Part shown: in pieces, positions 12,498 to 14,119 of the stretch
How positions within the stretch are numbered: position 1 is the stretch's first letter
How the letters are laid out: each line of letters starts with the position of its first letter
Assembly (NCBI GenBank): GCA_937952235.1
Contig: CALFZM010000316.1
Span: 1-14,119, forward strand
Origin: an uncultured Opitutia bacterium
GTDB lineage: Bacteria > Verrucomicrobiota > Verrucomicrobiia > Opitutales > Opitutaceae
Direction of reading: 5' to 3'
Length of the DNA stretch: 14,119 nt
The notes under the pieces: model-generated
Told to the model about the DNA's origin: nothing
Seen by the model: only the letters and a program-made list of their open reading frames with translations
The model's database searches: none
Program-made: the position numbers and the translations under genes

Positions 12498-13520
12498 TCA
12501 CAGGTCCTGCAGCGCGATGAAGGCTCCCCCGTGCAGGTAGGTCACGGTGCGCATGAGGTTGGCGAAGCGCAGGCCCGTGTTGCCCATGGAAAACTGGTAG
12601 CGGATCGTGGTCGGGAAACCCACGGCGTTGATGACGACCTTGCGATTGCCGTTCTCGTCCGCCGGATTGAGCTCGTCGAGCCGCCGGATCACGACGTCGG
12701 CGGAGTCGCTGGAGTTGAATTCGTCACCGAACACAAAGACGCCCATGCGCATGTTGGGATTCTCCCGGTCGAAGAGAAAGCGCATCGCGTTATAGATGCC
12801 GGGAACGGGATTGGAGACGGTGTCCTGGTCGTAGCGCCGCAGGATGCGTTTCATCTCGGAACGCGTCTGCGGCGTGTCCGGCAGCCAGCTCTGCGTGCCG
12901 GCGGCGCCCCGCCGGCCGAGGATGAAGCGGCCGTCGCCGTCGATGAGCTGGATGCCGTCGATCGTGGGATACGAGTCGAGCACGGTGTCGATCGTCCGGA
13001 TCACGATCGGCCAGAGGCCGCCGTGGTTCGGATCGCGCATCGAGCCGGAGGTGTCGATGATGATCGCGATGTAGTTGCTGCCGATGGGCAGGCCGAGCGG
13101 CGTGGGCTTGACGTCGGGCAGGACGATCTCGTGGTCGGGCTTCTTCTGCCGGGCCGCGATCTCCTTCTTCAGGGCGTCGATGTCGATGATGAGCGCCTCC
13201 TGGCCGCGCTTCTCGCGCTGCAGGCCCTTCTCCAGGTCGTCGATCAATGCCTGCAGCGAGTCGTTGCGCAGCCGGGCATCGGCGACGAGGCGGGTCACGC
13301 GGGTGTTGTTGCGCTCCACCTCGATCTTGGCGGCCTCGATCTTGGTGAGGGCCGCCGCCTTTTCGGCCAGCGCTCGCTGCACCTCCAGCAGGGCCTCGAG
13401 CTTCTCCTTCTCGCGGGAGTCGATGCTCAGCACGAAAATGAGGATGATCGCCCCGAAGCCGCAGCAGATGCAGTCGAGGAACGACAGGCTGAAGACCTGG
13501 ACTTGGCGGCGGCGGATCAT
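12498..13520 (-). CDS. TolR/ExbD-like transmembrane helix, coiled coil and VWA domain protein
   Basis: A 340-residue inner-membrane protein. Residues 10-33 form one transmembrane helix (FSLSFLDCICCGFGAIILIF) whose FLD...FG..ILIF pattern, including Asp16, resembles the ion-conducting helix of ExbD/TolR; it also holds a C-I-C-C cluster. Residues 35-127 are a charged coiled coil (EKEKLEALLEVQRALAEKAA ... DDLEKGLQREKRGQ). Residues 148-335 are a VWA domain beginning YIAIIIDTSGSMRD, with the MIDAS DTSGS at 156-160 intact; the motif-2 Thr is not evident. By analogy such proteins work with an ExbB/TolQ/MotA-like channel, which may lie beyond the right edge. Start and upstream stop overlap as ATGA (13517-13520), indicating translational coupling with the upstream VWA gene. 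Confidence 0.88.
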   Translation of the reverse strand: MIRRRQVQVFSLSFLDCICCGFGAIILIFVLSIDSREKEKLEALLEVQRALAEKAAALTKIEAAKIEVERNNTRVTRLVADARLRNDSLQALIDDLEKGLQREKRGQEALIIDIDALKKEIAARQKKPDHEIVLPDVKPTPLGLPIGSNYIAIIIDTSGSMRDPNHGGLWPIVIRTIDTVLDSYPTIDGIQLIDGDGRFILGRRGAAGTQSWLPDTPQTRSEMKRILRRYDQDTVSNPVPGIYNAMRFLFDRENPNMRMGVFVFGDEFNSSDSADVVIRRLDELNPADENGNRKVVINAVGFPTTIRYQFSMGNTGLRFANLMRTVTYLHGGAFIALQDL

Positions 13521-14119
13521 GTGTCTGGCCAGGAGCGCGAGGGGCTGACGAGCGCGCCCCGCGTCGCATTGGCGAGTTCCCAGTAGAGGCCGGGCGCGCC
13601 GGGATCACCGGTGAGCGTCGGGAAGAGTATCGTGCTGACGGGAATGCGGGGCGGGAGCTGCTTCTGCGCGATCTCGAAGAAGCGGATGCGATGGCCCTCG
13701 TCGACGTCGCCCTCCATCGGCAGCGAATCGCTCCGGGTGGGCAGGCCGTCGGTGACCAGCACGATGCTGTCGGGCAGGCGCGGGAGGAAGCGCACCGCGG
13801 TGAAGGCCCGCTCCATGTTGGCGCCGCCCTTCGGCACCACCTCGTTCAAGCGCGTGATGATCTCCGTCATCGTCTTCCGGTCGTTCGTGGCGTACCATTC
13901 GTCCCCGCGGTTCGGCAGCACCGGGAAGGTTTCCTCGTTGAAGAAGAGGATCTGGAATCGGGTCTCCGGTGGAAGATTGGCGAGCATCCATTCCAGCGCC
14001 TGGATCGTGCGCCGCCATTTGGGCGCCTCGCGTTTCTTCTCATCCGAATCCTCGAGGCGGGCCGCGGCGGCGTCGATCGTGTCGTCGAGCATGGATCCCG
14101 AGCAGCGGACGAGGAAGAC
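13517..14119 (-). CDS. VWA-domain protein with degenerate metal site, partial (5' end outside window)
   Basis: At least 200 residues; the frame is open to the window edge, so the true start lies to the right. The visible part begins VFLVRCSGSMLDDT, which aligns with the MIDAS strand DxSGS but has Arg where the first Asp should be. The second metal motif is PKGGANMERAF, with Ala in place of the usual Thr. The third, SIVLVTDGLPT, keeps its Asp. Loss of two ligands suggests it binds a partner without metal. In between is LPPETRFQILFFNEETFPVLP, normal for the fold. The rest of the N-terminus may contain a membrane helix like its neighbour. It is the upstream partner of the TolR-like VWA gene and overlaps it by 4 bases. 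Confidence 0.88.
   Translation of the reverse strand, partial: VFLVRCSGSMLDDTIDAAAARLEDSDEKKREAPKWRRTIQALEWMLANLPPETRFQILFFNEETFPVLPNRGDEWYATNDRKTMTEIITRLNEVVPKGGANMERAFTAVRFLPRLPDSIVLVTDGLPTRSDSLPMEGDVDEGHRIRFFEIAQKQLPPRIPVSTILFPTLTGDPGAPGLYWELANATRGALVSPSRSWPDT

Noticed and set aside
11829..12540. Long open frames on both strands across the tandem repeats, with repeated 70-residue blocks
   Set aside because: They exist because the repeat unit is 210 bp, divisible by three. The repeat is a palindromic intergenic element, both strands are open, and the peptides have no recognisable features.

Overview
The window looks like a chromosomal piece of a GC-rich Verrucomicrobium, most likely of the Opitutaceae type. 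This is inferred from four things: a secreted protein ending in a VPDSG/PEP-CTERM-type sorting tail of the verrucomicrobial kind (VPEGGS, hydrophobic stretch, RRK), host genes whose starts have no Shine-Dalgarno sequence but pyrimidine-rich leaders, an IS5-type element, and a family of short intergenic palindromes. No RNA genes, CRISPR array or phage genes were seen.

Layout. 1-250: a probable IS end abutting a truncated palindromic repeat, then a terminator. 272-850 (-): PEP-CTERM-type exported protein. 913-1766: an apparently complete IS5-family element flanked by CTAG, inserted about 60 bp upstream of that gene; its transposase seems to need a -1 frameshift at an A7 run. 1771-2080: gene-free. 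2081-4583: a small metabolic/regulatory module (cupin protein, convergent AraC-type regulator, divergent Gfo/Idh/MocA oxidoreductase). 4723-6508: two unrelated membrane-associated zinc metallopeptidases facing each other (a Zn_peptidase_2/YugP-like membrane protein and an M48 lipoprotein), separated by hairpins, a palindromic repeat doublet and a terminator.

6788-11807 (+): a tight four-gene operon of envelope or secreted proteins: a TPR protein anchored by one membrane helix with a PEGA-like end, a secreted Gln/Gly-rich disordered protein, a secreted protein with six thrombospondin-type-3 calcium repeats, and a TPR plus beta-propeller protein. 12498-14119 (-) converges on it: two translationally coupled von Willebrand A proteins. 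One has a TolR/ExbD-like transmembrane helix (FLD...FG..ILIF) followed by a coiled coil and the VWA domain; the other, cut by the window edge, has lost its metal-site Asp and Thr. The two units meet at two exact 210-bp tandem copies, plus a partial third, of the palindromic repeat.

The strongest candidates for something undescribed are the TPR/PEGA, Q-rich, TSP3, propeller and VWA/TolR-like envelope cluster, whose joint function is not known to me, and the palindromic doublet family, which sits at gene 3' ends at three sites in the window. All functional statements rest on reading motifs by eye; no database search was possible.
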